A DNA stretch of 64,000 nt from Aquibacillus albus. GTDB taxonomy: Bacteria > Bacillota > Bacilli > Bacillales > Amphibacillaceae. The stretch lies in assembly GCF_016908325.1 (NCBI RefSeq), contig NZ_JAFBDR010000012.1:56589-120588 (forward strand). Reading direction: 5' to 3'. Both the position numbers and the translations under genes were made by a program. Positions 43,204 to 56,532 of this stretch are shown here, one piece after another. The notes beneath the pieces were generated by a model. The model was not told the DNA's origin, ran no database searches, and saw only the letters and a program-made list of their open reading frames with translations. The stretch's first letter is position 1. Each line of letters starts with the position of its first letter.

Positions 43204-44130
43204 ATGAGTGAACTAACGAAAAGTACGAATGTACAATCATCTTTGAATAAAAAGACATTCGTCCAACGTTTTAAAAAGAATTATATTGGTTGGTTGTTTA
43301 TTGCGTTATCAGTAGTCGGAATTGGTTTATTTTATTTTTACCCAATGGTACAAGCATTTCTACTTTCATTAAAATCTGGTATGGGTGCTAACCTTGAATT
43401 TGTTGGCTTAGAAAATTATGCAAGATTATTTAATGATCCTACATTTATTTCAGCACTAACCAATACGATAATCTATCTATTGGTTCAGGTACCAATTATG
43501 ATCGTGTTAGCATTATTCTTTTCTGTTTTATTAAACGATGCGACTTTAAAATTTAAAGGATTTTTTAGAACAGCTATCTTTTTACCGTGTGTAACTTCAT
43601 TAGTTGCTTACGCAGTAATTTTTAAATATTTATTTGGTGTAGATGGTCTAGTGAACAAGTTATTATTGAATTTACACCTTATTTCAGAGCCTTTAAATTG
43701 GTTATCTGATCCTGTCTTAGCTAAAATCACAATTATTGCAGCCATCACATGGAGATGGACTGGTTATAACATGATTTTCTATTTATCAGCACTTCAAAAC
43801 GTAGACAAGCAAATGTATGAAGCGGCAAGAATTGACGGAGCTTCTGCTATCCAACAATTCTTTTATATTACAGTTCCTATGTTAAAGCCAATTATTTTAT
43901 TTACTTCAATTATTTCTACTATTGGTACATTGCAATTGTTTGATGAGGTTATGAACATCACGGCTGGTGGGCCAGGAAATGCGACACTTTCCATTTCCAT
44001 GTACATTTACAACCTATCGTTTGAATATACGCCAGACTTTGGATATGCAGCGACCGTATCTTACGTCATTGTTATCTTAGTTGTTATCCTATCCATGATT
44101 CAATTCAGAGTGGCAGGTGATAAAAGATGA
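43204..44130 (+). CDS. sugar ABC transporter permease (MalF-like)
   Basis: A 308-residue inner-membrane permease with about six hydrophobic segments. The ATPase-docking EAA loop reads EAARIDGASAIQQFFYITVP near residue 217. It pairs with the next permease. The start follows AAGGAGGAG. The ATPase (MsmK/MsmX type) is not in the cluster and is usually shared and encoded elsewhere in Bacillaceae. Confidence 0.9.
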   Translation: MSELTKSTNVQSSLNKKTFVQRFKKNYIGWLFIALSVVGIGLFYFYPMVQAFLLSLKSGMGANLEFVGLENYARLFNDPTFISALTNTIIYLLVQVPIMIVLALFFSVLLNDATLKFKGFFRTAIFLPCVTSLVAYAVIFKYLFGVDGLVNKLLLNLHLISEPLNWLSDPVLAKITIIAAITWRWTGYNMIFYLSALQNVDKQMYEAARIDGASAIQQFFYITVPMLKPIILFTSIISTIGTLQLFDEVMNITAGGPGNATLSISMYIYNLSFEYTPDFGYAATVSYVIVILVVILSMIQFRVAGDKR

Positions 44131-44954
44131 AGAAGTTAAAAAGAGTAGCTACTTATCTATTTTTAAGTATTGCAGCTTTGGTATCGATATTTCCATTTTT
44201 ATGGATGCTAGTAAGTATGACAAATAAATCCGTGGATGTTACCGCTGGTCGGTTGTTACCTGGTACGCATTTATTTGAAAACTTGAAAGTATTATTTGGG
44301 CAAGTAGATATTGCAAGTGCTATGTGGAATTCAACCATTATAGCGGTAATCACAACGTTCTTGACACTGTTAATCGGCTCCTTAGCAGGTTATGGTTTTG
44401 AAATTTATCGTACGCGTGGGAAAGACATGATTTTTAATATTCTACTGTTATCGATGATGATTCCATTTGCGGCTATTATGATTCCGTTGTACCGCTTGTT
44501 TGGTCGAATCTCAGGAACTGCTCCGTTTATAGGTATTGATACGTTAGCGGCGGCACTATTGCCTACTGTTATTACCGCCTTCTTCATCTTCTTCTTCCGT
44601 CAAAACACAAAGATGTTTGCGAAGGAATTGGTGGAAGCTGGTAGAATTGATGGTTTAAGTGAACTGGGAATCTTTTTCCGTATTTATGTTCCAACAATGA
44701 AAACAACATATGCAGCAGCAGCAATAATTGCGTTTATGAATAGCTGGAACAACTATCTATGGCCATTAGTTGTTTTACAGTCACCAGAAAAATTGACGAT
44801 TCCATTGTTAATTTCCAATCTTGGTGCTGGTTACTCACCAGACTATGGTGTAATAATGACTGCAATTGTAATTGCAACATTACCAACAGCGCTTGTTTTC
44901 TTCTTCATGCAGAAGCACTTCGTTGCAGGTATGATGGGGTCAGTAAAAGGATAA
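44127..44954 (+). CDS. sugar ABC transporter permease (MalG-like)
   Basis: A 275-residue permease with about six hydrophobic segments and an EAA loop EAGRIDGLSELGIFFRIYVP near residue 171. It overlaps the preceding permease by four bases (ATGA), so the two are translationally coupled. It ends with the MalG-type PTALVFFFMQKHFVAGMMGS. A compound hairpin follows it. Confidence 0.9.
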   Translation: MKKLKRVATYLFLSIAALVSIFPFLWMLVSMTNKSVDVTAGRLLPGTHLFENLKVLFGQVDIASAMWNSTIIAVITTFLTLLIGSLAGYGFEIYRTRGKDMIFNILLLSMMIPFAAIMIPLYRLFGRISGTAPFIGIDTLAAALLPTVITAFFIFFFRQNTKMFAKELVEAGRIDGLSELGIFFRIYVPTMKTTYAAAAIIAFMNSWNNYLWPLVVLQSPEKLTIPLLISNLGAGYSPDYGVIMTAIVIATLPTALVFFFMQKHFVAGMMGSVKG

Positions 44955-45065
44955 TTTGGGGACAGGCATCTTGTCCCACTTTGGTGGGCAAGGATGCCTG
45001 TTTTATGTTTAAAGTTAACAAAGGGACGATTCCCTTGTCCCAACTGAATGGGTCAAGAGATCCGT
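44954..45065. repeat. two GGGACA-type repeat units between permease and GH2 genes
   Basis: First unit GGGGACAGGCATCTTGTCCC at 44958, second GGGACGATTCCCTTGTCCC at 45023. Degenerate relatives of the GGGACAGGTCCC module; the first doubles as a terminator. Confidence 0.5.
44962..45005 (+). terminator. terminator after the permease genes
   Basis: ACAGGCATC/GATGCCTGT outer stem and TTG-CCCAC/GTGGG-CAA inner stem, followed by TTTT. GH genes beyond it may need their own promoter or read-through. Confidence 0.75.
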
Positions 45066-45088
45066 CCTTAAATTGCATGGAGGGATAG

Positions 45089-48214
<3,126 letters not shown>

Positions 48215-48270
48215 GTGATAGGAGGAATCTTTGCGCAATAATGTTTAGATAAAGTGCTATAGGGAAAATG

Positions 48271-48317
48271 GGAATCTTGCATGGATTAGGTCAAAAGTCC
48301 TAGTTTTGCAAGGTTCC
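48271..48317 (+). terminator. hairpin between the two GH2 genes
   Basis: GGAATCTTGCA pairs with TGCAAGGTTCC with one mismatch around a 25-base loop. The T-run is poor, so it may only attenuate. Confidence 0.5.
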
Positions 48318-48391
48318 ATTCTGATGGGAATAATTGTTACTAACGCCACTCTATTTTAAAAAGTAGATGAACATTTAAATAGAAAGGAATT

Positions 48392-51300
48392 GTGAGTAGA
48401 TTGAAAACAAACTATAGAACAGAAACTCAGCCAAATATTAATTGGCTTTCAGATGTAAATGTATTTGCAGTTAATCGAATTTCTTCACACTCAGACCATG
48501 TGTATTATGAAACAATGACTGAGGCAAGTTCGAATGCTCCTATGAAAATGAGACATAGTTTAAATGGGAATTGGAAATTTAATTATGAAGTCAATCCGCA
48601 AAGTCGACCTGAAGATTTTTATAAAATTGATTTTGATTACTCAGCGTGGGGAGATATAACTGTTCCAGGCCATATTCAGCTACAAGGTTATGGTAAGGCC
48701 CAATACGTCAATACTATGTATCCGTGGGATGGGCATAACGATATCCGTCCACCAGAAATCCCGAATGATTACAATCCGGTTGGTAGTTACATAAAGTCTT
48801 TTCATGTGCCATTTAATATGAAAAATAATCCGGTTTACATATCTTTTCAGGGGGTAGAGTCAGCTTTTTATGTTTGGTTAAATGGTGAGTTTGTGGGGTA
48901 CAGTGAAGATTCATTTACTCCGGCTGAATTTGAATTGACTCCCTTTTTAACTGTTGGAGAGAATAAGTTAGCGGTAGAGGTTTATCAGCGAAGCACAGGA
49001 AGCTGGTTGGAAGATCAGGATTTTTGGAGATTCTCTGGTATATTCCGAGATGTGTACCTTTATACTGTGCCTAAAATCCATGTGAATGATTTGAAAGTTC
49101 GTACGGAGTTAGATTCCACTTATAAAATGGGCACACTTAACATTGATTTAAGCTTCTTATCAGAAGTACCAAGCGGCACAAAAGTAGTAGCAATATTAAC
49201 CGATAAAAGTGGAGATTCAGTAGTATCCCATACGATTGAGCCTGAGCAACTAATAGGCAACATTTCTCTTGAGGTTAATACTCCTCACTTGTGGAGTGCT
49301 GAAGACCCATATTTATATAAATTGTATATTCAAACCTTTAATAAGTCTGATCATCTAGTCGAGGTTATCCCACAAAAGGTTGGTTTTAGAAGGTTTGAAA
49401 TGATTGATAAAATTATGCATATCAATGGAAAGCGAATTGTTTTTAAGGGTGTTAACCGCCATGAATTTAATTGCTATAGTGGACGAACAATTACGAAAGA
49501 GGACATGTTATGGGATGTTAAGACATTAAAAAGAAATAACATCAATGCTGTTCGAACATCCCATTACCCAAACCAAACATATTGGTATGAACTATGTGAT
49601 GAATATGGGTTGTATGTGATTGATGAAATGAATCTGGAAACGCATGGTTCATGGCAAAAGATGGGTGCTGTTGAACCTTCTTGGAATATACCAGGCAATA
49701 AAAAAGAATGGGAAAACATTGTCATGGACCGGGCGATTTCCATGTATGAACGAGATAAAAATCACCCATCTATCCTTATTTGGTCTTGTGGTAACGAATC
49801 CTATGCTGGAGAAGTGATTCTAAACGTTTCTAAATATTTTAAATCGGTTGATCCAAGTCGTCTTGTTCACTATGAAGGAGTTTTCTACAATAGAGATTAT
49901 AATGATACGAGTGATATGGAAAGTCGTATGTATGCAAAACCTGCTGATATAGAGCAATATCTTAAAGAAAACCCTCAAAAGCCATATATTAGTTGTGAGT
50001 ATATGCATGCGATGGGCAATTCACTAGGTGGTATGTATAAATATACTGACCTTGAACATAAATACCCAATGTATCAAGGTGGGTTTATCTGGGATTATAT
50101 GGATCAGTCTATCACGAAAAAAGATCGATATGGCAATGAATTTTTAGCATACGGCGGAGATTTTGGTGATCGCCCAACTGACTATGAATTTTGTGGAAAC
50201 GGTATTGTTTATGCTAATCGAGAAGAATCACCCAAAATACAAGAGGTGAAGTTTTTATATCAAAACGTCAAGCTCATTCCTGATCGAACTGGAGTTACGA
50301 TTATTAACGATAATCTCTTTACGAATGTGAATGAGTATGATCTGGAATATATCCTATATTTAGAAGGAAAAGAAATATATCGAAGCAAACTTTCGGTTGA
50401 TGTGGAAGCACAGAGTAAAGGACGGAGTGATTTTGATTGGCCAAATCATTTACAAACGGAGTCTGGGGAGTATTGTATCCATACTTCACTTAAGTTGAAA
50501 GAGAAGACTTTGTGGGAAGATGTTGGATATGAAGTTGCTTTTGGTCAGTTTGTGTTTACAGAAAAACAAACCGAACTAAGTGAAAAAGAAAGTTTAAAAG
50601 ATAGTTTTCGAGTTGTAGAAGGCGATGTGAACATCGGAGTTCATGGCAATGACTTTAAAATTATGTTCTCTAAACAAGTAGGCAGCTTAATATCAGTTAA
50701 TTATGCAGGAAAAGAAATGATTGAATCTCCACCTGCCCCATTATTTTGGAGAGCAACAACAGACAATGATCGAGGATATGCACAAAGTTTTCAATCAGGA
50801 TGCTGGTTAACAGCCAGTCTTGCTAGAAAATGTACGGAGGTTACATTTAAAGAAGAGAAAAACAGAGTGAAAGTAGCATTTACCTATAAATTTTCCATAA
50901 ATGATGAAATTGAGACAAAGGTAATATACACAGTTTATGCGGATGGAAGTATCCGGGTGAAATCTGCATATCAAGGTGCTAATGGTTTACCAATAATGCC
51001 AATCTTTGCAGTTTCATTCAAAATACCAGCAGACTACCACAATTTAGAATGGTATGCGCAGGGTCCAGAAGAAAATTATTCCGACCGAGCAATGGGAACT
51101 AAGTTAGGCATATTTAAAAATCAAGTAACTAATAATTTATCAAAATATTTAATGCCGCAAGAATCAGGAAATCGAACTGGTGTGCGCTGGGTAAATGTAA
51201 CAGACCAAAAAGGACAAGGGATAAAAATATCATCGTTTAACAAAGCGCTTGAATGTAATTTTTCCCCATATACCGCTTTTGAACTTGAGAATGCACAACA

Positions 51301-51460
51301 TCATTATGAATTACCGAATGTTCATTACACAGTTGTAACGGTTGCAGGTAAACAAATGGGAGTTGGTGGAGACGATAGCTGGGGTGCACCGGTCCATGAT
51401 GAGCATCTTATTAAATCAAATGAGGATATGGAGTTTGAGTTTTTTGTAAGTAGAATCTAG
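48392..51460 (+). CDS. second glycoside hydrolase family 2 beta-galactosidase
   Basis: A 1022-residue LacZ-like protein with the same domain order. The active sites are IWSCGNESYAGE (acid/base Glu near 470) and ISCEYMHAMGNS (nucleophile near 537). AAAGGAATT precedes GTG 48392. Compared with the first GH2 it has the [18 protein letters not shown] variant of the sugar-domain signature, like EbgA/Clostridium-type enzymes, so it may prefer a different linkage or oligosaccharide. It has no signal peptide. Confidence 0.9.
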   Translation: MSRLKTNYRTETQPNINWLSDVNVFAVNRISSHSDHVYYETMTEASSNAPMKMRHSLNGNWKFNYEVNPQSRPEDFYKIDFDYSAWGDITVPGHIQLQGYGKAQYVNTMYPWDGHNDIRPPEIPNDYNPVGSYIKSFHVPFNMKNNPVYISFQGVESAFYVWLNGEFVGYSEDSFTPAEFELTPFLTVGENKLAVEVYQRSTGSWLEDQDFWRFSGIFRDVYLYTVPKIHVNDLKVRTELDSTYKMGTLNIDLSFLSEVPSGTKVVAILTDKSGDSVVSHTIEPEQLIGNISLEVNTPHLWSAEDPYLYKLYIQTFNKSDHLVEVIPQKVGFRRFEMIDKIMHINGKRIVFKGVNRHEFNCYSGRTITKEDMLWDVKTLKRNNINAVRTSHYPNQTYWYELCDEYGLYVIDEMNLETHGSWQKMGAVEPSWNIPGNKKEWENIVMDRAISMYERDKNHPSILIWSCGNESYAGEVILNVSKYFKSVDPSRLVHYEGVFYNRDYNDTSDMESRMYAKPADIEQYLKENPQKPYISCEYMHAMGNSLGGMYKYTDLEHKYPMYQGGFIWDYMDQSITKKDRYGNEFLAYGGDFGDRPTDYEFCGNGIVYANREESPKIQEVKFLYQNVKLIPDRTGVTIINDNLFTNVNEYDLEYILYLEGKEIYRSKLSVDVEAQSKGRSDFDWPNHLQTESGEYCIHTSLKLKEKTLWEDVGYEVAFGQFVFTEKQTELSEKESLKDSFRVVEGDVNIGVHGNDFKIMFSKQVGSLISVNYAGKEMIESPPAPLFWRATTDNDRGYAQSFQSGCWLTASLARKCTEVTFKEEKNRVKVAFTYKFSINDEIETKVIYTVYADGSIRVKSAYQGANGLPIMPIFAVSFKIPADYHNLEWYAQGPEENYSDRAMGTKLGIFKNQVTNNLSKYLMPQESGNRTGVRWVNVTDQKGQGIKISSFNKALECNFSPYTAFELENAQHHYELPNVHYTVVTVAGKQMGVGGDDSWGAPVHDEHLIKSNEDMEFEFFVSRI

Positions 51461-51519
51461 TTAATTTCATAATTCATTATTAACCATATCTCAACAGTGT
51501 TGTATCTTAGATTGTTGAT

Positions 51520-51606
51520 TGAAGCGGAAGGAAGTTGACTCCAACGGGAAAAGCAACAGCTAAAGAATCCAAAGGTGCGCCTTTGAAAGACAACAGTATC
51601 GACGAG
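51520..51606. repeat. degenerate copy of a Bacillaceae GACTCC-type intergenic element
   Basis: GAAGCGGAAG, GTTGACTCC, GGGAAAAGC and a palindromic middle CAAAGGTGCGCCTTTG match the general layout of a roughly 120-150 bp element seen in many Bacillaceae between genes (GGAGCGGAAG...GCGACTCC...GGGA). Recognition is from memory, so it is tentative. Confidence 0.4.
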
Positions 51607-51674
51607 GGGTAAGGAATGGAGAATGTGATACAAAGAGTTTTTTAGACCAACTAATACGAAAGAGGGCGAAAACT

Positions 51675-53735
51675 ATGGCAAAACGTGAGAAGACATATGT
51701 AACAAAAGCTAAGAATATGCTCCACGGTGGTGATTACAATCCAGACCAATGGCTGGACCGTCCCGAAATATTATCTGATGACATAAAATTAATGAAGCTT
51801 TCTCATACGAATACCTTCTCAGTAGGTATTTTTGCTTGGAGTACACTGGAGCCAGAAGAAGGAAATTATCAATTTGAGTGGCTCGATGAAATCTTTGAAA
51901 ACATCCATGGCATAGGAGGAAACGTTATTTTGGCAACTCCAAGTGGTGCTCGTCCAGCTTGGATGTCACAAAAATACCCAGAAGTATTGCGTGTAAACAG
52001 CAGCCGCGATAAGCAATTACACGGTGGACGCCACAATCATTGCTTTTCTTCGGAAGTGTACCGTGAAAAGACAAAACAGCTGAATCGTCTACTTGCAGAG
52101 AGATATGGTGACCATCCAGCGTTGTTAATGTGGCACATATCGAATGAATATGGTGGGGAGTGTCATTGTGACCAGTGTCAGGCAGCGTTTCGAAGTTGGC
52201 TCAAAGAAAAATACAACAATGATCTTAAAGCATTAAATGATGCGTGGTGGGGACCGTTCTGGAGTCACACTTTCTCTGACTGGTCTCAAATTGAGTCACC
52301 ATCACCACTCGGGGAAAGTGCGGTTCATGGCTTAAACTTAGATTGGCGTCGGTTTGTTACTGACCAAACCATATCATTCTATGAAAATGAAATTGTACCG
52401 ATAAGAGAAATTACGCCGGACATCCCAATCACTACAAACTTTATGGCAGATACGTTTGATTTAATTCCTTTTCAATCATTGGACTACAGCAAATTTGCCA
52501 AACATGTCGATGTCATCAGCTGGGATGCTTATCCTGCTTGGCATAATGATTGGGAGTCAACCGCAAATCTCGCAATGAAAGTAGGCTTTATTGATGACCT
52601 TTACAGAAGCCTAAAACAGCAACCATTTTTATTAATGGAATCAACTCCAAGTCTAGTAAACTGGCATGAAGTAAATAAGGCAAAACGCCCTGGGATGCAT
52701 TTATTGTCTTCAATGCAAATGGTTGCCCACGGTTCGGACAGTGTAATGTATTTTCAATGGCGGAAATCAAGGGGTTCTTCAGAAAAATTCCATGGTGCTG
52801 TTGTAGACCATGATAATAGCTCAAACAATCGTGTATTTAAAGAAGTTGCTCAAGTGGGTGAGACGTTAGAAAAATTAACAACCATTGTTGGAACGAATCG
52901 TCCTGCTGATGTAGCAATTCTTTACGATTGGGAAAGTAACTGGGCGTTAAATGATGCACAAGGTTATGGCCGGAAAACAAAACAATATCCACAAACGTTG
53001 CAGCAGCATTATCGTCCGTTCTGGGAAAAAGATATTCCTGTCGATGTCATTACAAAAGAACAAGATTTCTCAGAATATAAGCTATTAATCGTACCGATGC
53101 TTTATTTAATGAGTGAAGATACCATTGCACGCTTGAAAGCATTCGTGGCAGATGGAGGACGATTAGTTATGACATATATAAGCGGTATTGTAAATGAACA
53201 TGACTTAACTTACCAAGGTGGGTGGCATAAAGAATTACAAGAAATCTTCGGTATGCAGCCTGTAGAGACAGATACGTTTTATCCAAATGACCGCAACTAT
53301 GTAACCTTCCGCAATAAGCAATACGAATTGAGAGATTATGCAACTGTGCTAGAACTAAACACAGCTAATACGGAAGGTACGTATGTAGAAGATTTTTATG
53401 CAAACACACCAGCGGTTATTAGCCATGATTTTGGTAAAGGCAAAACTTACTATATTGGTGGGCGTATGGAAGCAGAATTCCATACTGATTTTTATGAAGA
53501 GTTAATGCAAGAACTAGTGTTGGAGCCTGTAGTTCGCGTTAAACATGAAAAAGGTGTATCCGTGCAAACGAGACACGATAACGATAGTAAGTACGCATTT
53601 ATCATGAACTTCACTGAAGAAGCCCAACCAGTTGTATTTGAATCAACGGTAAAAGATATAATTAGCGGAGAAGAACTCACCGGTGAAGTAACTCTTAAAA
53701 AATATGAAGTTAGAATTGTCGAAGAAAAGAAATAG
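51675..53735 (+). CDS. beta-galactosidase, glycoside hydrolase family 42
   Basis: A 686-residue GH42 enzyme: TIM barrel (about 15-390), trimerisation domain (about 400-610) and a C-terminal beta domain. The acid/base Glu is in WHISNEYGG (near 155) and the nucleophile Glu in FLLMESTPS (near 318). The zinc cluster is visible as C in NHCF plus CHCDQC. B. subtilis GanA, active on galactan-derived oligosaccharides, is of the same type and length (687). No signal peptide. GAGGGCGAAA precedes the ATG. Confidence 0.92.
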   Translation: MAKREKTYVTKAKNMLHGGDYNPDQWLDRPEILSDDIKLMKLSHTNTFSVGIFAWSTLEPEEGNYQFEWLDEIFENIHGIGGNVILATPSGARPAWMSQKYPEVLRVNSSRDKQLHGGRHNHCFSSEVYREKTKQLNRLLAERYGDHPALLMWHISNEYGGECHCDQCQAAFRSWLKEKYNNDLKALNDAWWGPFWSHTFSDWSQIESPSPLGESAVHGLNLDWRRFVTDQTISFYENEIVPIREITPDIPITTNFMADTFDLIPFQSLDYSKFAKHVDVISWDAYPAWHNDWESTANLAMKVGFIDDLYRSLKQQPFLLMESTPSLVNWHEVNKAKRPGMHLLSSMQMVAHGSDSVMYFQWRKSRGSSEKFHGAVVDHDNSSNNRVFKEVAQVGETLEKLTTIVGTNRPADVAILYDWESNWALNDAQGYGRKTKQYPQTLQQHYRPFWEKDIPVDVITKEQDFSEYKLLIVPMLYLMSEDTIARLKAFVADGGRLVMTYISGIVNEHDLTYQGGWHKELQEIFGMQPVETDTFYPNDRNYVTFRNKQYELRDYATVLELNTANTEGTYVEDFYANTPAVISHDFGKGKTYYIGGRMEAEFHTDFYEELMQELVLEPVVRVKHEKGVSVQTRHDNDSKYAFIMNFTEEAQPVVFESTVKDIISGEELTGEVTLKKYEVRIVEEKK

Positions 53736-53789
53736 GGTGTTTTCCTTCGTAACATAAGAGTAACCCCATAAGTTTAATGAACTAAAATT

Positions 53790-53837
53790 AAAGACATCCA
53801 TTCTTAAGAAAATAAAGACAAGAGTGGATGTCTTTCC
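53790..53837 (+). terminator. terminator after the GH42 gene
   Basis: AAGACATCCA pairs with TGGATGTCTT around a 24-base loop, followed by TCCC rather than a long T-run; the 10-bp stem is perfect. Confidence 0.65.
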
Positions 53838-53880
53838 CATGCAAAGTCTATAAAAATACTAATTTGCAAGGAGAGTTGTT

Positions 53881-56106
53881 ATGCCAATCCTATTTAATGA
53901 TCAAACAAGAGAGTTTCACCTTCAAGCAAGAAACACTAGTTATATTTTTAAATTACTAGAAAATAATCATCTCGGTCATATTTATTATGGCAAAAGACTA
54001 ACACACCGCAATTCATTCGAGCGATTGTATTACGTTAGTCATCGTCCGAATACCAATTATGAATATGAAGGCAATAGCGAATTTTCATTAGATATAATTA
54101 AGCAGGAATACCCGGCATTTGGTACGACTGATTTTAGAGAACCTGCTTACCAAATTTCACAAGAAAGTGGAAGTAATACAAGTAATTTTGAATACAAGGA
54201 ACATAACATTTACAAAGGGAAAAAGAAGTTAGAAGGTTTACCTGCTACGTATGTGGAATCAGAAACTGAGGCCACTACATTAGAAGTTTGTTTATACGAT
54301 TCCGTAATAGATGCAGAAATTAAACTAACCTATACAGTCTTTGAAGAGTTGGATGCAATCACGAGAACAACGAAATTCATTAATCATGGGAATCAGAACC
54401 TAAATCTTACAAGGGTAATGAGTGCCAGTATTGATTTCTTTGACTCAGATTTTGAAATGATCCAGCTTTCTGGTTCATGGGCAAGGGAAAGACACATAAT
54501 AACGAGAAAGCTAGTCCCGGGCATCCAACGCATTAGTAGTGCACGAGGAGCAAGCAGTGCCCAACAAAATCCATTTATTGCGTTAAAAAGACCTACTGCT
54601 GATGAACATCAAGGTGAAGTGTTTGGTGTTAGCTTAGTGTATAGCGGCAATTTTTCAGCCCAAGTAGAAGTCGATCACTATGATGTTAGTCGTTTAATGA
54701 TTGGAATAAACCCGTTTAACTTTAATTGGTTGCTAGAAGGTGGCGAAAGCTTTCAAACGCCGGAAGTGGTGATGGTATATTCTGACCAAGGGTTGAACGG
54801 TATGAGTCAAACCTTTCACGAATTATATCGAACCAGACTAGCTCGTGGCACGTGGCGTGATCAAGAAAGACCTGTATTGATTAACAATTGGGAAGCAACT
54901 TACTTTGATTTCGATGAACAAAAGATTGTTGATATCGCTAAAGAGTCGAAACAGCTGGGTGTTGAGTTGTTTGTACTTGATGATGGCTGGTTTGGAAAAA
55001 GGGATGATGACACAACATCACTAGGTGATTGGTTTGTGGATGAAGCTAAATTACCGAACGGTATAACTGGTTTAGCTAAGAAAATAACAGATTTAGGATT
55101 AGATTTTGGTTTGTGGTTTGAACCGGAAATGGTATCAAAAGTCAGTGAACTATATAAAGCTCATCCGGATTGGGTGATACATAGACCAGAACGTAAAATT
55201 AGCCATGGTAGAAATCAGTATGTCCTAGATTTTTCCCGTCAGGAAGTAATTGACTATATTTACGGATTGATGGCAGATATTTTACGTGAAGCACCAATCT
55301 CTTATGTGAAGTGGGATATGAATCGTTACATGTCTGAAATAGGTTCTGTAAACCTTCCAGCTAATCGTCAAAGAGAAGTTGCTCATCGATATATTCTCGG
55401 TGTTTATGAGTTATATGAAAGATTGACTAGTGAATTTCCAGGTGTTTTGTTTGAATCATGTGCAAGCGGTGGCTGTCGCTTTGACCCAGGATTGCTTTAC
55501 TATGCCCCACAAACGTGGACAAGTGATGATACAGATGCTGTTGAACGGTTAAGGATTCAATATGGTACATCGATGGTATATCCAATCAGTACGATGGGTG
55601 CTCATGTTTCGGCGATTCCTAATCACCAAGTAGGTCGAATTACTAAATTAGCTACTCGTGCGAACGTTGCATATTTTGGTGCATTCGGATATGAACTAGA
55701 TGTAACTAAAATGAACGAAAAAGAAAAAGACCAAGTGAAACAGCAAATTCAGTTTTATAAAGCAAATCGGAGTTTAATTCAAAAAGGAATATTTTACAGG
55801 TTGGAAAGCCCTTTTAACGAAGAGACAAACTATACTAGTTGGATGGTCGTCTCCGAAGACAAGACTGAAGCAATTGTAGGTTATTTTCAAATATTAGCAT
55901 CCCCGAATCCTGGTTTTAAACGCCTAATTCTTCAAGGGTTGGAAGCAGATGTCGAGTACCGCATGGATGGGACTGAAGAAACATTTTACGGCGATGAATT
56001 AATGCAGGCAGGATTACAACTTGAGAAGTACTTTGCTGATCGTCTAACAGGGGACTTTACATCCGTGATTTTTAAGTTAACTAGCGTTGAAAAATGCTTT
56101 CAGTAG
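53881..56106 (+). CDS. alpha-galactosidase, glycoside hydrolase family 36
   Basis: A 741-residue GH36 enzyme, the usual length for the bacterial tetrameric group. N-terminal beta domain, then TIM barrel with VLDDGWFGKRDDD (about 363-375), nucleophile Asp in YVKWDMNRYMSEIGS (near 480) and acid/base Asp in WTSDDTDAVERLR (near 550); FESCASGGCRFDPG supplies the substrate loop. It removes alpha-1,6-galactose from raffinose-type sugars. AAGGAGAG precedes the ATG. Together with three beta-galactosidases it lets the cell use both alpha- and beta-galactosides from one locus. Confidence 0.92.
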   Translation: MPILFNDQTREFHLQARNTSYIFKLLENNHLGHIYYGKRLTHRNSFERLYYVSHRPNTNYEYEGNSEFSLDIIKQEYPAFGTTDFREPAYQISQESGSNTSNFEYKEHNIYKGKKKLEGLPATYVESETEATTLEVCLYDSVIDAEIKLTYTVFEELDAITRTTKFINHGNQNLNLTRVMSASIDFFDSDFEMIQLSGSWARERHIITRKLVPGIQRISSARGASSAQQNPFIALKRPTADEHQGEVFGVSLVYSGNFSAQVEVDHYDVSRLMIGINPFNFNWLLEGGESFQTPEVVMVYSDQGLNGMSQTFHELYRTRLARGTWRDQERPVLINNWEATYFDFDEQKIVDIAKESKQLGVELFVLDDGWFGKRDDDTTSLGDWFVDEAKLPNGITGLAKKITDLGLDFGLWFEPEMVSKVSELYKAHPDWVIHRPERKISHGRNQYVLDFSRQEVIDYIYGLMADILREAPISYVKWDMNRYMSEIGSVNLPANRQREVAHRYILGVYELYERLTSEFPGVLFESCASGGCRFDPGLLYYAPQTWTSDDTDAVERLRIQYGTSMVYPISTMGAHVSAIPNHQVGRITKLATRANVAYFGAFGYELDVTKMNEKEKDQVKQQIQFYKANRSLIQKGIFYRLESPFNEETNYTSWMVVSEDKTEAIVGYFQILASPNPGFKRLILQGLEADVEYRMDGTEETFYGDELMQAGLQLEKYFADRLTGDFTSVIFKLTSVEKCFQ

Positions 56107-56276
56107 AAAATGAAATACTAACAGCGAAAGAGGGTTAATTTTACTTAGATATTGGACTCGTCTAAATACTAAACAACTAGCTAAAAGATATCCATATCAT
56201 ATGGAAGCCTATATTATTGGTAAAGAAAAACTGGTAAAAGAAATTGAAAAACAGGCGCTAAATTGGTACTGATTTA

Positions 56277-56308
56277 GGACAAGGGGACATCAATCTCCTT
56301 GTCCTTTT
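56277..56308 (+). terminator. terminator of the galactoside cluster
   Basis: GGACAAGG and CCTTGTCC form an 8-bp perfect stem followed by TTTTG. Confidence 0.85.
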
Positions 56309-56319
56309 GCATTTTGTGC

Positions 56320-56379
56320 AACAGAGGAACAGGTTCTCCTTCGACAAAACATGACAAATTCCGGGTGGTTCCAGGCACC
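56320..56379. repeat. repeat with TCGACAAAA and CCAGGCACC modules
   Basis: AACAGAGGAACAGGTTCTCC then TTCGACAAAACATGACAAA and GGGTGGTTCCAGGCACC. Closest relative of the copy at 27048. Confidence 0.65.
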
Positions 56380-56532
56380 AAAGAATAACAGTTTAAAAAT
56401 GAGAAACAATAAGTTTGTCATTAATCGTACGACAAAGTTAGTTTTCATTATCGTTGAATGAACAGCTATTACTAAACTATGCTAAATAAGGACATCATTA
56501 GAGATAATTTTCTACATGAAAGGAAGAGTGAA

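Larger units (their letters stand above)
56107..56532. other. intergenic region between GH36 and mtlA
   Basis: A 45-codon frame without a good start near 56137-56271 (RYWTRLNTKQLAKRYPYHM inside) may be a remnant. Then come a terminator (56277-56308), a modular repeat (56320-56379) and an AT-rich stretch likely to hold the mtl promoter. Confidence 0.55.

Noticed and set aside
44954..45065. A riboswitch or attenuator before the first GH2 gene
   Set aside because: The hairpins are explained by repeat units and a terminator; no known riboswitch core was recognised.
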